In this document: piece after piece, positions 8,666 to 15,147 of the stretch
How the letters are laid out: every line of letters begins with the position of its first letter
Position numbering within the stretch: the first letter of the stretch is position 1
Assembly: GCA_023431245.1 (NCBI GenBank)
Contig: JAEYXO010000291.1
Span: forward strand, 1 to 16,607
Reading direction: 5' to 3'
Length of the DNA stretch: 16,607 nt
From: Pseudomonadota bacterium
Lineage (GTDB): Bacteria; Pseudomonadota; Gammaproteobacteria; Burkholderiales; SG8-41
The notes under the pieces: model-generated
Databases searched by the model: none
Seen by the model: only the letters and a program-made list of their open reading frames with translations
Told to the model about the DNA's origin: nothing
Program-made: the position numbers and the translations under genes

Positions 8666-9634
8666 ATGAAATCCAACCGGCTCCGGGCCGCCGCGACCGC
8701 CGCCCTGCTCACCCTGACGGCATCCGCATTTGCCCAGAACTATCCCGCCAAACCGATCCGGATGGTCATTCCGTTTGCCGCCGGCGGCAACACCGACATC
8801 ATCGGCCGCATTTTCGCGCCCAAAATGGCGGAAATCATCGGTCAGCAGATCATCATCGACAACCGCGGCGGCGCCGGCGGCGCGATCGGCACTGAAGTGG
8901 TGATGCGCGCGCCCGCTGACGGCTACACGCTGCTGATGGCCTCGGCCGGCCACACCATCAACCCGGCCATGGTCAAGAAGCTGCCCTATGACTCGGTGAA
9001 GGACTTCACGCCCATCGGCATCGTTGCCGACGTGCCCACCGCTTTCGTGATCCATCCCTCGCTGCCGCCGAAGAACCTCAAGGAATTCATCGCGCTGGCC
9101 AAGGCCCGTCCGATGGACATCTTCTATTCGACGGCCGGCCAGGGCACCGTCGGCCACCTCGCGTCGGAGCTGCTGATCTCGACCACCGGCGTCAAGATCA
9201 CCGCTGTCCACTACAAAGGCAGCGGACCTTCGATGATCGACCTGGTCGGCGGCCATGTACAGATGCAGTTCCCGAGCATGCCGGCCGCGGTGCCCTACGT
9301 GGCCCAGGGCCGCCTGCGCATGATTGCCCAGACCGGCGAGAAACGTTCGCCGGCGGCGCCGGGCGTGCCGACGATGATCGAACAGGGGCTGAAAGACTTC
9401 GTCGTCTCCAGCGGCTTCTCGATGTTCGGCCCGGCCAACCTGCCGAAACCCATCGTCGATCGCGTGAATTCCGCGCTGGTGCAGGCGCTGAAGGATCCCA
9501 AGGTCAGCAAGACCCTGCTCGACCAGGGTGCGGAACCCAACGGCAGCACGCCGGAAGCCCATGACAAGTTCAACCGCGCCGAGATCCAGAAATGGATCAA
9601 GGTCGCCCGCGCGGCCGGCATCCAGCCGAACTGA
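8666..9634 (+). CDS. Bug/TctC-family periplasmic substrate-binding protein (Bug 3)
   Basis: A 322-aa TTT-type receptor. The signal peptide is MKSNRLRAAATAALLTLTAS followed by AFA, with likely cleavage before QNYPAKPIRM. The ligand loops are VIPFAAGGNTDIIGR and IIDNRGGAGGAIGTE; the second-lobe motif is AVHYKGSGPSMIDLVGGH; the C-terminus is IQKWIKVARAAGIQPN. The first loop has FAAGG where Bug 1 and 2 have YTPGG and FPPGG, an uncommon replacement of the proline in the ligand loop. The start is fixed by GAGGAG 8 nt before ATG 8666 and by the signal peptide; the open frame continues upstream but without family similarity. It is divergent from GGT-A and followed after 18 bp by a strong intrinsic terminator, so it appears to be transcribed mostly as a single gene, separate from GGT-B. 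No permease genes accompany it. Confidence 0.96.
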   Translation: MKSNRLRAAATAALLTLTASAFAQNYPAKPIRMVIPFAAGGNTDIIGRIFAPKMAEIIGQQIIIDNRGGAGGAIGTEVVMRAPADGYTLLMASAGHTINPAMVKKLPYDSVKDFTPIGIVADVPTAFVIHPSLPPKNLKEFIALAKARPMDIFYSTAGQGTVGHLASELLISTTGVKITAVHYKGSGPSMIDLVGGHVQMQFPSMPAAVPYVAQGRLRMIAQTGEKRSPAAPGVPTMIEQGLKDFVVSSGFSMFGPANLPKPIVDRVNSALVQALKDPKVSKTLLDQGAEPNGSTPEAHDKFNRAEIQKWIKVARAAGIQPN

Positions 9635-9652
9635 TGCCGCATCCAGTGGGTT

Positions 9653-9684
9653 AAAATACGGGGCTGCGCGCCCCGTATTTTTTT
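9653..9684 (+). terminator. Intrinsic (rho-independent) terminator after Bug 3
   Basis: A perfect 12-bp inverted repeat, AAAATACGGGGC (9653-9664) and GCCCCGTATTTT (9670-9681), encloses a 5-base loop TGCGC, and the T run continues to 9684 (seven Ts from 9678). This is textbook intrinsic terminator structure, 18 bp after the Bug 3 stop. It should end most Bug 3 transcription before GGT-B. Because the 5' arm starts with four As, some function in the reverse direction is possible. Confidence 0.95.
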
Positions 9685-9736
9685 GCCCGCATTTTCCGAA
9701 CCATCCGATTTTCCGCTTATCGCCCCGAGACACACC

Positions 9737-11326
9737 ATGACCCCATTCGACTTCCAGTTTCCCTACACCTCGCAGCGCATGCCGGTGCTGGCGCGCAATG
9801 CCGTCGCCACCTCGCAACCCCTCGCTGCACAGGCCGGCCTGCGCATGCTGCTCAAGGGCGGCAATGCGGTCGATGCCATCCTCGCCACCGCGATTTCGCT
9901 GACCGTGCTCGAACCGACCAGCAACGGCATCGGCAGCGATGCTTTCTGCATCCTCTGGGACGGCAAGAAGCTGCACGGCCTGAACGCCTCGGGCCGCTCG
10001 CCCGCCGCCTGGACGCCGGAACGCTTCAAGGGTGCGCAGGCCATGCCGCAGCGCGGCTGGGATTCGGTGACCGTTCCGGGCTGCGTCTCGGCCTGGGCCG
10101 AAATGTCGGCCAAGTTCGGCAAGCTGCCTTTCGCCGATCTCTTCGAGCCGGCGATCCAGTACGCCACTGACGGCTACATGGTGACGCCGACCATCGCCCG
10201 GCTGTGGGCCAACCAGGCGCCGGAACTGAAAAACCAGCCCGGCTTCGCCGAAGCCTTCATGCCGCGCGGCCGCGCTCCGCTGCCCGGCGAGAAATTCTCC
10301 TTCCCCGCGCAGGCCAAGACGCTGGCGCGCATCGCCGAAACCAAGGGCGAAGCCTTCTACAAGGGCGACCTCGCTGAAAAAATCGTCGCCTGGTCCAAGC
10401 AGCATGGCGGCGCGATGACGCTGGATGATCTCGCCGCCCACACGCTCGACTGGGTTGAGCCGATCGGCATCGATTACCGCGGCTACACGCTGCACGAGAT
10501 TCCGCCCAACGGCCAGGGCATCGCCGCACTGATCGCACTGGGTATCCTCGAGAACTTTGACGTCGCCAAGCTGCCGGTGGACTCTACCGACAGCATGCAC
10601 CTGCAGATCGAGGCGATGAAACTCGCCTTTGCCGACATCAACGAATACGTGTCCGATCCGGCGACGATGCGCGTGAAGCCCTCGGAGATGCTCGACAAGG
10701 CCTATCTCAAGGAACGCGCAAAGCTGATCGACATGAAAAAGGCGCAGGAACCGGCGCACGGCCATCCGTCCAAGGGGGGCACGGTGTACCTGACCGCCGC
10801 CGACGACTCCGGCATGATGGTGTCCTACATCCAGTCGAACTTCGCCGGCTTCGGCTCCGGTGTCGTGGTGCCCGGCACCGGCATCAGCCTGCAGAACCGC
10901 GGTTTCGGATTCAGCCTGAAGCCCGGCCACGCCAACATCGTCGCCCCGCGCAAGCGCCCCTTCCACACCATCATCCCGGGCTTCCTGACCAAAAACGGCA
11001 AGCCGCTGATGAGCTTCGGCGTGATGGGCGGCTCGATGCAGGCCCAGGGCCACATGCAGGTGGTCTCGCGCATGGTCGACTACGGCCAGAACCCGCAGGC
11101 CGCCGCCGACGCACCGCGCTGGCGCATCGACACCGGCCTCAAGGTGGGCATCGAACACGGCGTCGCGGCGGACACGGTCAAGGAATTGCGCGCCCGCGGC
11201 CACGACATGCCGCAGGCCGACCGCTGGTCCACCGACTTCGGCCGCGCCCAGCTGATCTACAAACTGGAAGACGGCTATTTCGCCGCTTCCGAGCGCCGCA
11301 CCGACGGCCAGGCCGTCGGCTTCTGA
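9737..11326 (+). CDS. Gamma-glutamyltransferase-family Ntn-hydrolase (GGT-B)
   Basis: A 529-aa GGT-family protein, a second paralogue in this window and clearly diverged from GGT-A. Family marks are AAQAGLRMLLKGGNAVDAIL near the N-terminus, EPTSNGIGSDAF, LNASGRSPAAWTPE, IPPNGQGIAALIAL, and the expected nucleophile Thr349 in SKGGTVYLTAADDSG, which would give a small subunit of about 181 aa. The small subunit also carries RKRPFHTIIPGF and SFGVMGGSMQAQGH. There is no signal peptide, so it is likely cytoplasmic. The start at ATG 9737 gives the expected N-terminal length; the frame is open upstream, but those codons fall in the T run of the terminator and are not credible starts. The ribosome site is weak (GAGA). 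Only about 52 bp separate the terminator from the ATG, so a compact promoter must lie there or expression depends on read-through. It is followed 16 bp later by the carbonic anhydrase-like gene. The substrate is unknown. Confidence 0.93.
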   Translation: MTPFDFQFPYTSQRMPVLARNAVATSQPLAAQAGLRMLLKGGNAVDAILATAISLTVLEPTSNGIGSDAFCILWDGKKLHGLNASGRSPAAWTPERFKGAQAMPQRGWDSVTVPGCVSAWAEMSAKFGKLPFADLFEPAIQYATDGYMVTPTIARLWANQAPELKNQPGFAEAFMPRGRAPLPGEKFSFPAQAKTLARIAETKGEAFYKGDLAEKIVAWSKQHGGAMTLDDLAAHTLDWVEPIGIDYRGYTLHEIPPNGQGIAALIALGILENFDVAKLPVDSTDSMHLQIEAMKLAFADINEYVSDPATMRVKPSEMLDKAYLKERAKLIDMKKAQEPAHGHPSKGGTVYLTAADDSGMMVSYIQSNFAGFGSGVVVPGTGISLQNRGFGFSLKPGHANIVAPRKRPFHTIIPGFLTKNGKPLMSFGVMGGSMQAQGHMQVVSRMVDYGQNPQAAADAPRWRIDTGLKVGIEHGVAADTVKELRARGHDMPQADRWSTDFGRAQLIYKLEDGYFAASERRTDGQAVGF

Positions 11327-11342
11327 ACACGGGAACACGCCG

Positions 11343-11867
11343 ATGAAATACTCGCTCGGGGAACGCAGGGTGGTCTGCAGGGGCGATTACTGGATCGCCC
11401 CCAACGCCGTCGTCATCGGCAGCGTGACGCTGGAGCACAACGCCAGCATCTGGTGGAACTGCGTGCTGCGCAGCGACAACGAGACCATCACCATCGGCGA
11501 GAACTCGCAGGTGCAGGACGGCTCGGTGCTGCATGCCGACCCGGGCTTCCCGCTGGTGCTGGAGAAAAACGTCAGCGTCGGCCACATGGCGATGCTGCAC
11601 GGCTGCACCATCGGCGAAGGCAGCCTGGTCGGCATCGGCGCGGTGATCCTCAACGGCGCGAAGATCGGCAAAAACTGCCTGATCGGCGCGCGCGCCTTCA
11701 TCGGCGAAGGCAAGGAAATCCCCGACGGCTCGATGGTGCTGGGCATGCCCGGCAAGGTCGTGCGCCAGCTTTCGCCCGAGGAAATCTCCCGGATCAACCG
11801 CATTTCCGAGCATTACGTCAAGAATGCGCAGCGTTACCGCAGCGAACTGAAGCCCGACGCATCCTGA
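11343..11867 (+). CDS. Gamma-class carbonic anhydrase-like hexapeptide-repeat protein
   Basis: A 174-aa left-handed beta-helix protein of the gamma-carbonic anhydrase / YrdA / PaaY group. Hexapeptide turns run from about residue 18 to 135 (APNAVVIGSVTLEHNASI, VSVGHMAMLHGCTIGEGSLV, IGIGAVILNGAKIGKNCLI type), ending in a C-terminal helix SPEEISRINRISEHYVKNAQ. The three expected metal-ligand histidines are all present: His64 in SVLHADPG, His81 and His86 in VGHMAMLHGC. These proteins form trimers with a metal site at each subunit interface; activity ranges from real CO2 hydration to thioester or other hydrolysis, or none measured, so the exact reaction is open. GGGAA lies about 8 nt upstream of the ATG. 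It lies 16 bp after GGT-B and 26 bp before a small gene, so co-transcription is likely. Confidence 0.93.
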   Translation: MKYSLGERRVVCRGDYWIAPNAVVIGSVTLEHNASIWWNCVLRSDNETITIGENSQVQDGSVLHADPGFPLVLEKNVSVGHMAMLHGCTIGEGSLVGIGAVILNGAKIGKNCLIGARAFIGEGKEIPDGSMVLGMPGKVVRQLSPEEISRINRISEHYVKNAQRYRSELKPDAS

Positions 11868-11893
11868 ACCGCCGCACCGGAGGGAACGCCGCG

Positions 11894-12124
11894 ATGGCCG
11901 ACATGAACAAGTTCGGGTTCCGCATCAAGACCCGCGGCGGCATGGTGGTGGAAAACCTGATGGTGCAGGCCCGCGACCAGGCGGAGGCGGAAAACCGCAT
12001 CCGCCAGATCTACCGCCACTGCGAGATCCTCGAATGCACCCTGCTTGCGCAGGACACGCGCGCCGACGGCATGGACCTCGAGGGCATGATTTCGCTGATC
12101 AGCCGCCAGGAAGAACCGCGTTAG
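11894..12124 (+). CDS. Small soluble protein, 76 aa, unknown function
   Basis: The predicted protein starts MADMNKFGFRIKTRGGMVVE and ends MISLISRQEEPR. It looks soluble, with a short beta-like N-terminal part (FRIKTRGGMVVENLMVQA), a charged helix (ARDQAEAENRIRQIYRHC) and a strand-like ILECTLLAQ. The pattern 'strand, Gly-Gly turn, strand, helix, strand' suggests a small alpha/beta domain, but I do not recognise the family. A strong ribosome site GGAGGGAA lies 8 nt before ATG 11894, which decides the start even though the frame is open far upstream across the preceding gene. It is 26 bp after the carbonic anhydrase-like gene and is likely the last gene of that operon; the convergent ParA gene ends 16 bp later. 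Confidence 0.78.
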   Translation: MADMNKFGFRIKTRGGMVVENLMVQARDQAEAENRIRQIYRHCEILECTLLAQDTRADGMDLEGMISLISRQEEPR

Positions 12125-12140
12125 CGGTCAAATACCGGCC

Positions 12141-13040
12141 TCAGTTGCCGGCGCGGCGCGCGTGCACCAGGCGCAGCCCGGCCGCCACCCCGCGGCGCGA
12201 GGCGGCATCCTGTCCCGCCGACAATGCCGTGCGCGCCCCCGGGGGCACCGTCCGCACCGCCGGCGCGGTGGCCGGCCGGTCCAAGCGGATGAACTCCGAA
12301 GCCAGCAGTTCCTCGAGCAGGGCCGCATAATCCTGAGCGCCGCGACTCGCCGGCGCATGCTCGAAGACATCCTGGTTCGAGGCCGGACTCTCGGCGAGGC
12401 TGACATTCTCGGCGATGCGCGTTGCGCAGACCTCGTCGCCGTAGCGCTCGCGCAGCTGGCGCTCGATGTCGATGGACATGCGGCGCCGCGAGTCGTAGCG
12501 GGTGATCAGGTAGCGGCGAGGCACGCGGCGCTTCAGCACCTGCTCCAGCGCCTTCAGCGTGCGCTCCATCTGCAGCGCGCCCTTCATCGCCAGGTAATCC
12601 GTCGAAATCGGGATGATGACGCCGTCCGCCGCGAACACGCTGCCTAGGGACAGGGCACCGAGCATGGGGCAGGCATCCATCAGCACCGGGCGCGACGCCG
12701 GTTCGCGATCCAGCGCCCCGGCAAGCCGGGTCAATACCGCGGGCCCCTTGCCGAACTGGGTGTCAACCTTCGACAGCTCGATATGCGAAGGCACGAGTTT
12801 CCAGCCGCCGCGGGTGATCGTCACCAGCGCCGCCAGTGGCGTGCCGTGGGCATAAAGTCCGTAGAGGCTGGCATCGGCGCGCGGCACGGAAACGCCGCAG
12901 ACGCCGGTCAGGTGGGATTGCGGATCAAGATCGATGACCAGAGGATCAGCGCCGCGGCGCGCCAGCAGGCCGGCAAGGTTCAGCGTCGTCGTCGTTTTCC
13001 CGACGCCGCCCTTCTGATTGAATACCGCGATGCGTGCCAC
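12141..13040 (-). CDS. Orphan ParA/MinD-family P-loop ATPase
   Basis: A 299-aa ParA-type ATPase. The deviant Walker A motif KGGVGKTT is at residues 10-17, with signature Lys10 and catalytic-type Lys15; the Walker A' motif VIDLDPQS is at 35-42 (Asp37, Asp39). The Walker B region reads VLMDACPMLGALS with Asp122, where most ParA proteins have D-x-P-P, so one proline is missing. A later stretch PISTDYLAMKGALQM is typical. ParA proteins dimerise on ATP, bind DNA or a surface, and position plasmids, chromosomes or protein cargo. No parB, centromere-like repeat or cargo gene is adjacent, so it is an orphan whose cargo is unknown; a chromosome-encoded positioning role is inference. The last ~45 residues are Ala/Arg/Pro-rich and look disordered. 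The start is GTG at 13040 with GGAGG about 6 nt upstream. It is convergent with the 76-aa gene and divergent from the 46-aa gene. Confidence 0.9.
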   Translation of the reverse strand: MARIAVFNQKGGVGKTTTTLNLAGLLARRGADPLVIDLDPQSHLTGVCGVSVPRADASLYGLYAHGTPLAALVTITRGGWKLVPSHIELSKVDTQFGKGPAVLTRLAGALDREPASRPVLMDACPMLGALSLGSVFAADGVIIPISTDYLAMKGALQMERTLKALEQVLKRRVPRRYLITRYDSRRRMSIDIERQLRERYGDEVCATRIAENVSLAESPASNQDVFEHAPASRGAQDYAALLEELLASEFIRLDRPATAPAVRTVPPGARTALSAGQDAASRRGVAAGLRLVHARRAGN

Positions 13041-13465
13041 CGGAACCTCCGCGGGGCGATAAGCCGGCCGTTGATCGGACTGGGGATTTTGCGCTGTGAA
13101 TCAGGGAATTGGCAACCGCTGTTTGGGCATTGCCTCAATACATCACGGCAAGCTGCTGTCCCGCTTCGATTTGGCGCCATCACCCGCAGGAGATGCATAA
13201 AAGTATCAATAAAAACAATTAGTTATCATATATTGGCTGCAGATGCCGGACTGTTGCTGGGTGTAAAAGAACCACCCCCGGATACACGGGAAGGTGCCGG
13301 AAAAGTCCCTGGAACCCCGTCGCAGGCCGGGTGCTCCCGCCGTTCGCAGACCGCGAACGCGACACAAACGGAGGCCACGCCGGCCCAAGAGACCGGGTCC
13401 CGACCAATGGCGACCAACTTTGAATTCGGTTATCCTCGCTGGCAAATAACAAGGGGGTGTTTGAA
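13041..13465. other. 425-bp non-coding stretch with AT-rich island and hairpins
   Basis: I see no credible gene here. It lies between divergent ParA (minus) and the 46-aa membrane protein (plus), so both promoters should be inside. An AT-rich island spans about 13194-13235, very unlike the GC-rich surroundings, and contains -10-like hexamers TATCAT (13224-13229) and TATATT (13229-13234), without a convincing -35. Downstream are several small hairpins: GGGTG/CACCC (13259-13277), CGGG/CCCG (about 13328-13339), a perfect 7-bp CGTTCGC/GCGAACG with loop AGACC (13341-13359), and GGCC/GGCC (about 13373-13385). CGACCAA occurs twice, ten bases apart, at 13401-13417. The hairpin part could be a 5' leader of about 200 nt or a small RNA, but it matches no riboswitch or housekeeping RNA that I recognise. 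Confidence 0.5.
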
Positions 13466-13606
13466 ATGGCGTTTTACGCGTTTTACGTGATCGCGATCGT
13501 CGTGCTGATCCTGCATTTCACCGGCTGGCTCAAACGCAACAACCTCGAATGGCTGGTACTCGCCCTCGCCGTCGCCGTGTTCCCCGTGGTGATTTTCCTG
13601 CGCTGA
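13466..13606 (+). CDS. Small two-helix membrane protein, 46 aa
   Basis: A short gene encoding a protein that starts MAFYAFYVIAIVVLILHF and ends AVFPVVIFLR. Two hydrophobic segments, about residues 2-19 and 28-44, are separated by a short polar loop TGWLKRNNLE with Lys and Arg, so a hairpin in the inner membrane is predicted, probably with the basic loop in the cytoplasm. Evidence that it is real: AGGGGG about 8 nt before the ATG, G/C-biased third positions like neighbouring genes, a sensible membrane topology, and a perfect hairpin immediately after the stop. I do not recognise a family or function; small proteins of this kind often bind and modulate larger membrane proteins. It stands alone on the plus strand between minus-strand genes, so it has its own promoter, probably in the AT-rich island upstream. 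Confidence 0.72.
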   Translation: MAFYAFYVIAIVVLILHFTGWLKRNNLEWLVLALAVAVFPVVIFLR

Positions 13607-13610
13607 ACTT

Positions 13611-13635
13611 CCGCGCTGCACACCGTGCAGCGCGG
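13611..13635. terminator. Hairpin between convergent genes, possible bidirectional terminator
   Basis: A perfect 11-bp inverted repeat CCGCGCTGCAC / GTGCAGCGCGG with loop ACC starts 4 bp after the stop of the 46-aa gene and ends 17 bp before the stop of the convergent TauE/SafE gene. The position fits a shared terminator. There is no clean T run on either side (CTCTACCCTTCTATTT on plus), so it may be a weak terminator or a transcript-end stabiliser. Confidence 0.6.
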
Positions 13636-13652
13636 GCACCCGCTCTACCCTT

Positions 13653-14396
13653 CTATTTCAGCAGCAGACTGGTGCCGCTGGCGAGCAGCATCACCGCCAG
13701 CAGCCGCGAGAAAGTTTCGGCATTGATCCGGTTGCCGAGTTTTTCACCGACCACCGTCGCCAGCCACATCAAAGGCAGCAGCAGCACGAACAGCAGCAGT
13801 ATCCCCTTGTCGTAGAAACCCGCCCATGCGTAACCGCCGATGCGGGCCACCATTTCGGCGAACCACAGAGCTGCCACCGTGGCCCGGAAGCCGGCGCGCC
13901 CGATGCCGCGGGCATTGATGTAGATCACTACCAGCGTGCCGCCGCCCCCGCCAAACAGGGTGTCGAAAAAGGCGCCGGTGAAACCCACCGGCAGCGCCCA
14001 GCGCTGCGAACAGCGCAGCTGCGGCAGGCCGAGCGCACTGACCGCCAGCATGTAAACCGAATACAGCACCAGGAAGCTGCCCAGCATCAGCACCAGAATC
14101 CGGTTGTCGAGCACCGCGAACAGCCACAATCCGGCGATGGTACCGACGATGGTTGGCGGCAGCAGCAGGCGCAGCTCATCCCAGACGATTTCGCGGCGGT
14201 CGCGGATCATCAGGATCACGAACAGCACGAACACCAGCAGGCTGCACAGCGGCACTGCCAGCTGCAGCGGAATCACGAAGGCGAGCAGCGGCACCGCGAT
14301 CATGCCGGCGCCGAATCCCGACATGCCGCGCACCACGAAAGCCAGGAAAATCGAGGCCGCGATCCAGGCCAGCTGGAAACCGTCGAGTCCCGACAT
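13653..14396 (-). CDS. TauE/SafE (TSUP) family membrane transporter, second copy
   Basis: A 247-aa integral membrane protein of the TauE/SafE family, with about eight hydrophobic segments. Family features are the first-half repeat VVRGMSGFGAGMIAVPLLAF (residues ~21-40) and the second-half repeat GFTGAFFDTLFGGGGGTLVVIYI, whose glycine-rich turns occupy matching places in the two halves. TSUP members carry small anions such as sulfite, sulfoacetate or other organic acids, mostly for export; the substrate here cannot be told. The ATG lies only 4 bp after the stop of the preceding TSUP gene, with AGGG just before it, so the two are co-translated. It is the last gene of the MFS-MFS-TSUP-TSUP group and is followed by a hairpin. 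The pair could work as a heterodimer or carry different anions. Confidence 0.93.
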   Translation of the reverse strand: MSGLDGFQLAWIAASIFLAFVVRGMSGFGAGMIAVPLLAFVIPLQLAVPLCSLLVFVLFVILMIRDRREIVWDELRLLLPPTIVGTIAGLWLFAVLDNRILVLMLGSFLVLYSVYMLAVSALGLPQLRCSQRWALPVGFTGAFFDTLFGGGGGTLVVIYINARGIGRAGFRATVAALWFAEMVARIGGYAWAGFYDKGILLLFVLLLPLMWLATVVGEKLGNRINAETFSRLLAVMLLASGTSLLLK

Positions 14397-14400
14397 CGCC

Positions 14401-15147
14401 CTACTTCAGCGCCAGCGCGGTGCCGCTGACCAGCAGCACCACGCCGAGGGCGCGTTGAAACAATTGCTGATCGAAGCGCCGCACCAGCCGCGCACCCAGC
14501 CATGAGCCGACGATCACCATCGGCAGGGCAGCCGCCAGCAACAGCATCACCTGCCGGTCATAAAGACCCAGCGAGGCATAACCGGCAATGCGCGTCAGTC
14601 CCTGGAACAGCATCACCGTAGTGATGGTCACGCGGAAGGCGTCCTTGGCAAGGCGCGCAGAGTTGAGGTAGATCACGTAGATCGGTCCTGCCGCCCCGCC
14701 GAACAAGGAACCGACGATACCGGCCAGGAAGCTGGTCACACCCGCCACCGGCAGCATCCAGCGCGGCGGTATGACCGGGGTGCGCCCGGCGAAAACCATC
14801 ACGTAAACGGCATAGATCACGACGAAGATGCCCAGCGCACGCGCCAGCGGCTGCGGATCAATCAGCGTCAGCAGGTAGATGCCGAAGAACACGCCCAGCA
14901 GGCTGCCGGGAAGAATGCGCCAGATTTCGCGCCAGACGATGTGGCGCCAGTCGACCACGCCGTGTCCCACCGATGACAGCATGTTGAGCACCGTCACCAC
15001 CGGCACGGTCACCTGCACCGGGAACACCAGCGCGAGCAGCGGCACCGCGACCGCACCGCCGCCAAAACCGGTACCACCGCGCACCGCGAAGGCCACCGTG
15101 ACCACCACCACGCAGAACAGCATCTGCCACAGCGACAGCTCATCCAC
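14401..15147 (-). CDS. TauE/SafE (TSUP) family membrane transporter, first copy
   Basis: A 248-aa TSUP-family protein with about eight membrane segments. The two half repeats are AVRGGTGFGGGAVAVPLLAL (about 22-41) and VTSFLAGIVGSLFGGAAGPI in the second half. The start chosen is GTG at 15147, giving MDELSLWQMLFCVVVVTVAF; its Arg-Gly signature then falls at residues 23-24, exactly as in the neighbouring paralogue, and GGAGG lies about 9 nt upstream. An in-frame ATG at 15186 would add 13 residues without hydrophobic or family character and would reach further into the MFS gene. The GTG overlaps the MFS 3' end by 8 bases, so coupling is likely. The substrate is unknown; likely small sulfur-containing or carboxylate anions by family. 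Confidence 0.93.
   Translation of the reverse strand: MDELSLWQMLFCVVVVTVAFAVRGGTGFGGGAVAVPLLALVFPVQVTVPVVTVLNMLSSVGHGVVDWRHIVWREIWRILPGSLLGVFFGIYLLTLIDPQPLARALGIFVVIYAVYVMVFAGRTPVIPPRWMLPVAGVTSFLAGIVGSLFGGAAGPIYVIYLNSARLAKDAFRVTITTVMLFQGLTRIAGYASLGLYDRQVMLLLAAALPMVIVGSWLGARLVRRFDQQLFQRALGVVLLVSGTALALK

Noticed and set aside
9683..9736. Upstream in-frame extension of GGT-B starting at TTG 9683
   Set aside because: The TTG lies in the terminator T run and the 18 added residues show no family similarity or signal peptide.
8648..11338. 896-codon open frame on the minus strand opposite Bug 3 and GGT-B
   Set aside because: It runs antisense through two clear genes and a terminator, is rich in Arg, Gly, His and Asp as expected for such shadows, and shows no family motif.
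12135..12151. Hairpin CCGGC/GCCGG at the 3' end of the ParA gene as a terminator
   Set aside because: Only 5 bp, overlaps the stop codon and lacks a T run.
13237..13440. Cobalamin-riboswitch-like or 6S-RNA-like impression (GGGAAGGTGCC and AAGAGACC pieces)
   Set aside because: The B12 box and the other conserved core elements are missing, the gene downstream is not a B12 gene, and no 6S closing stem or central bubble could be built.
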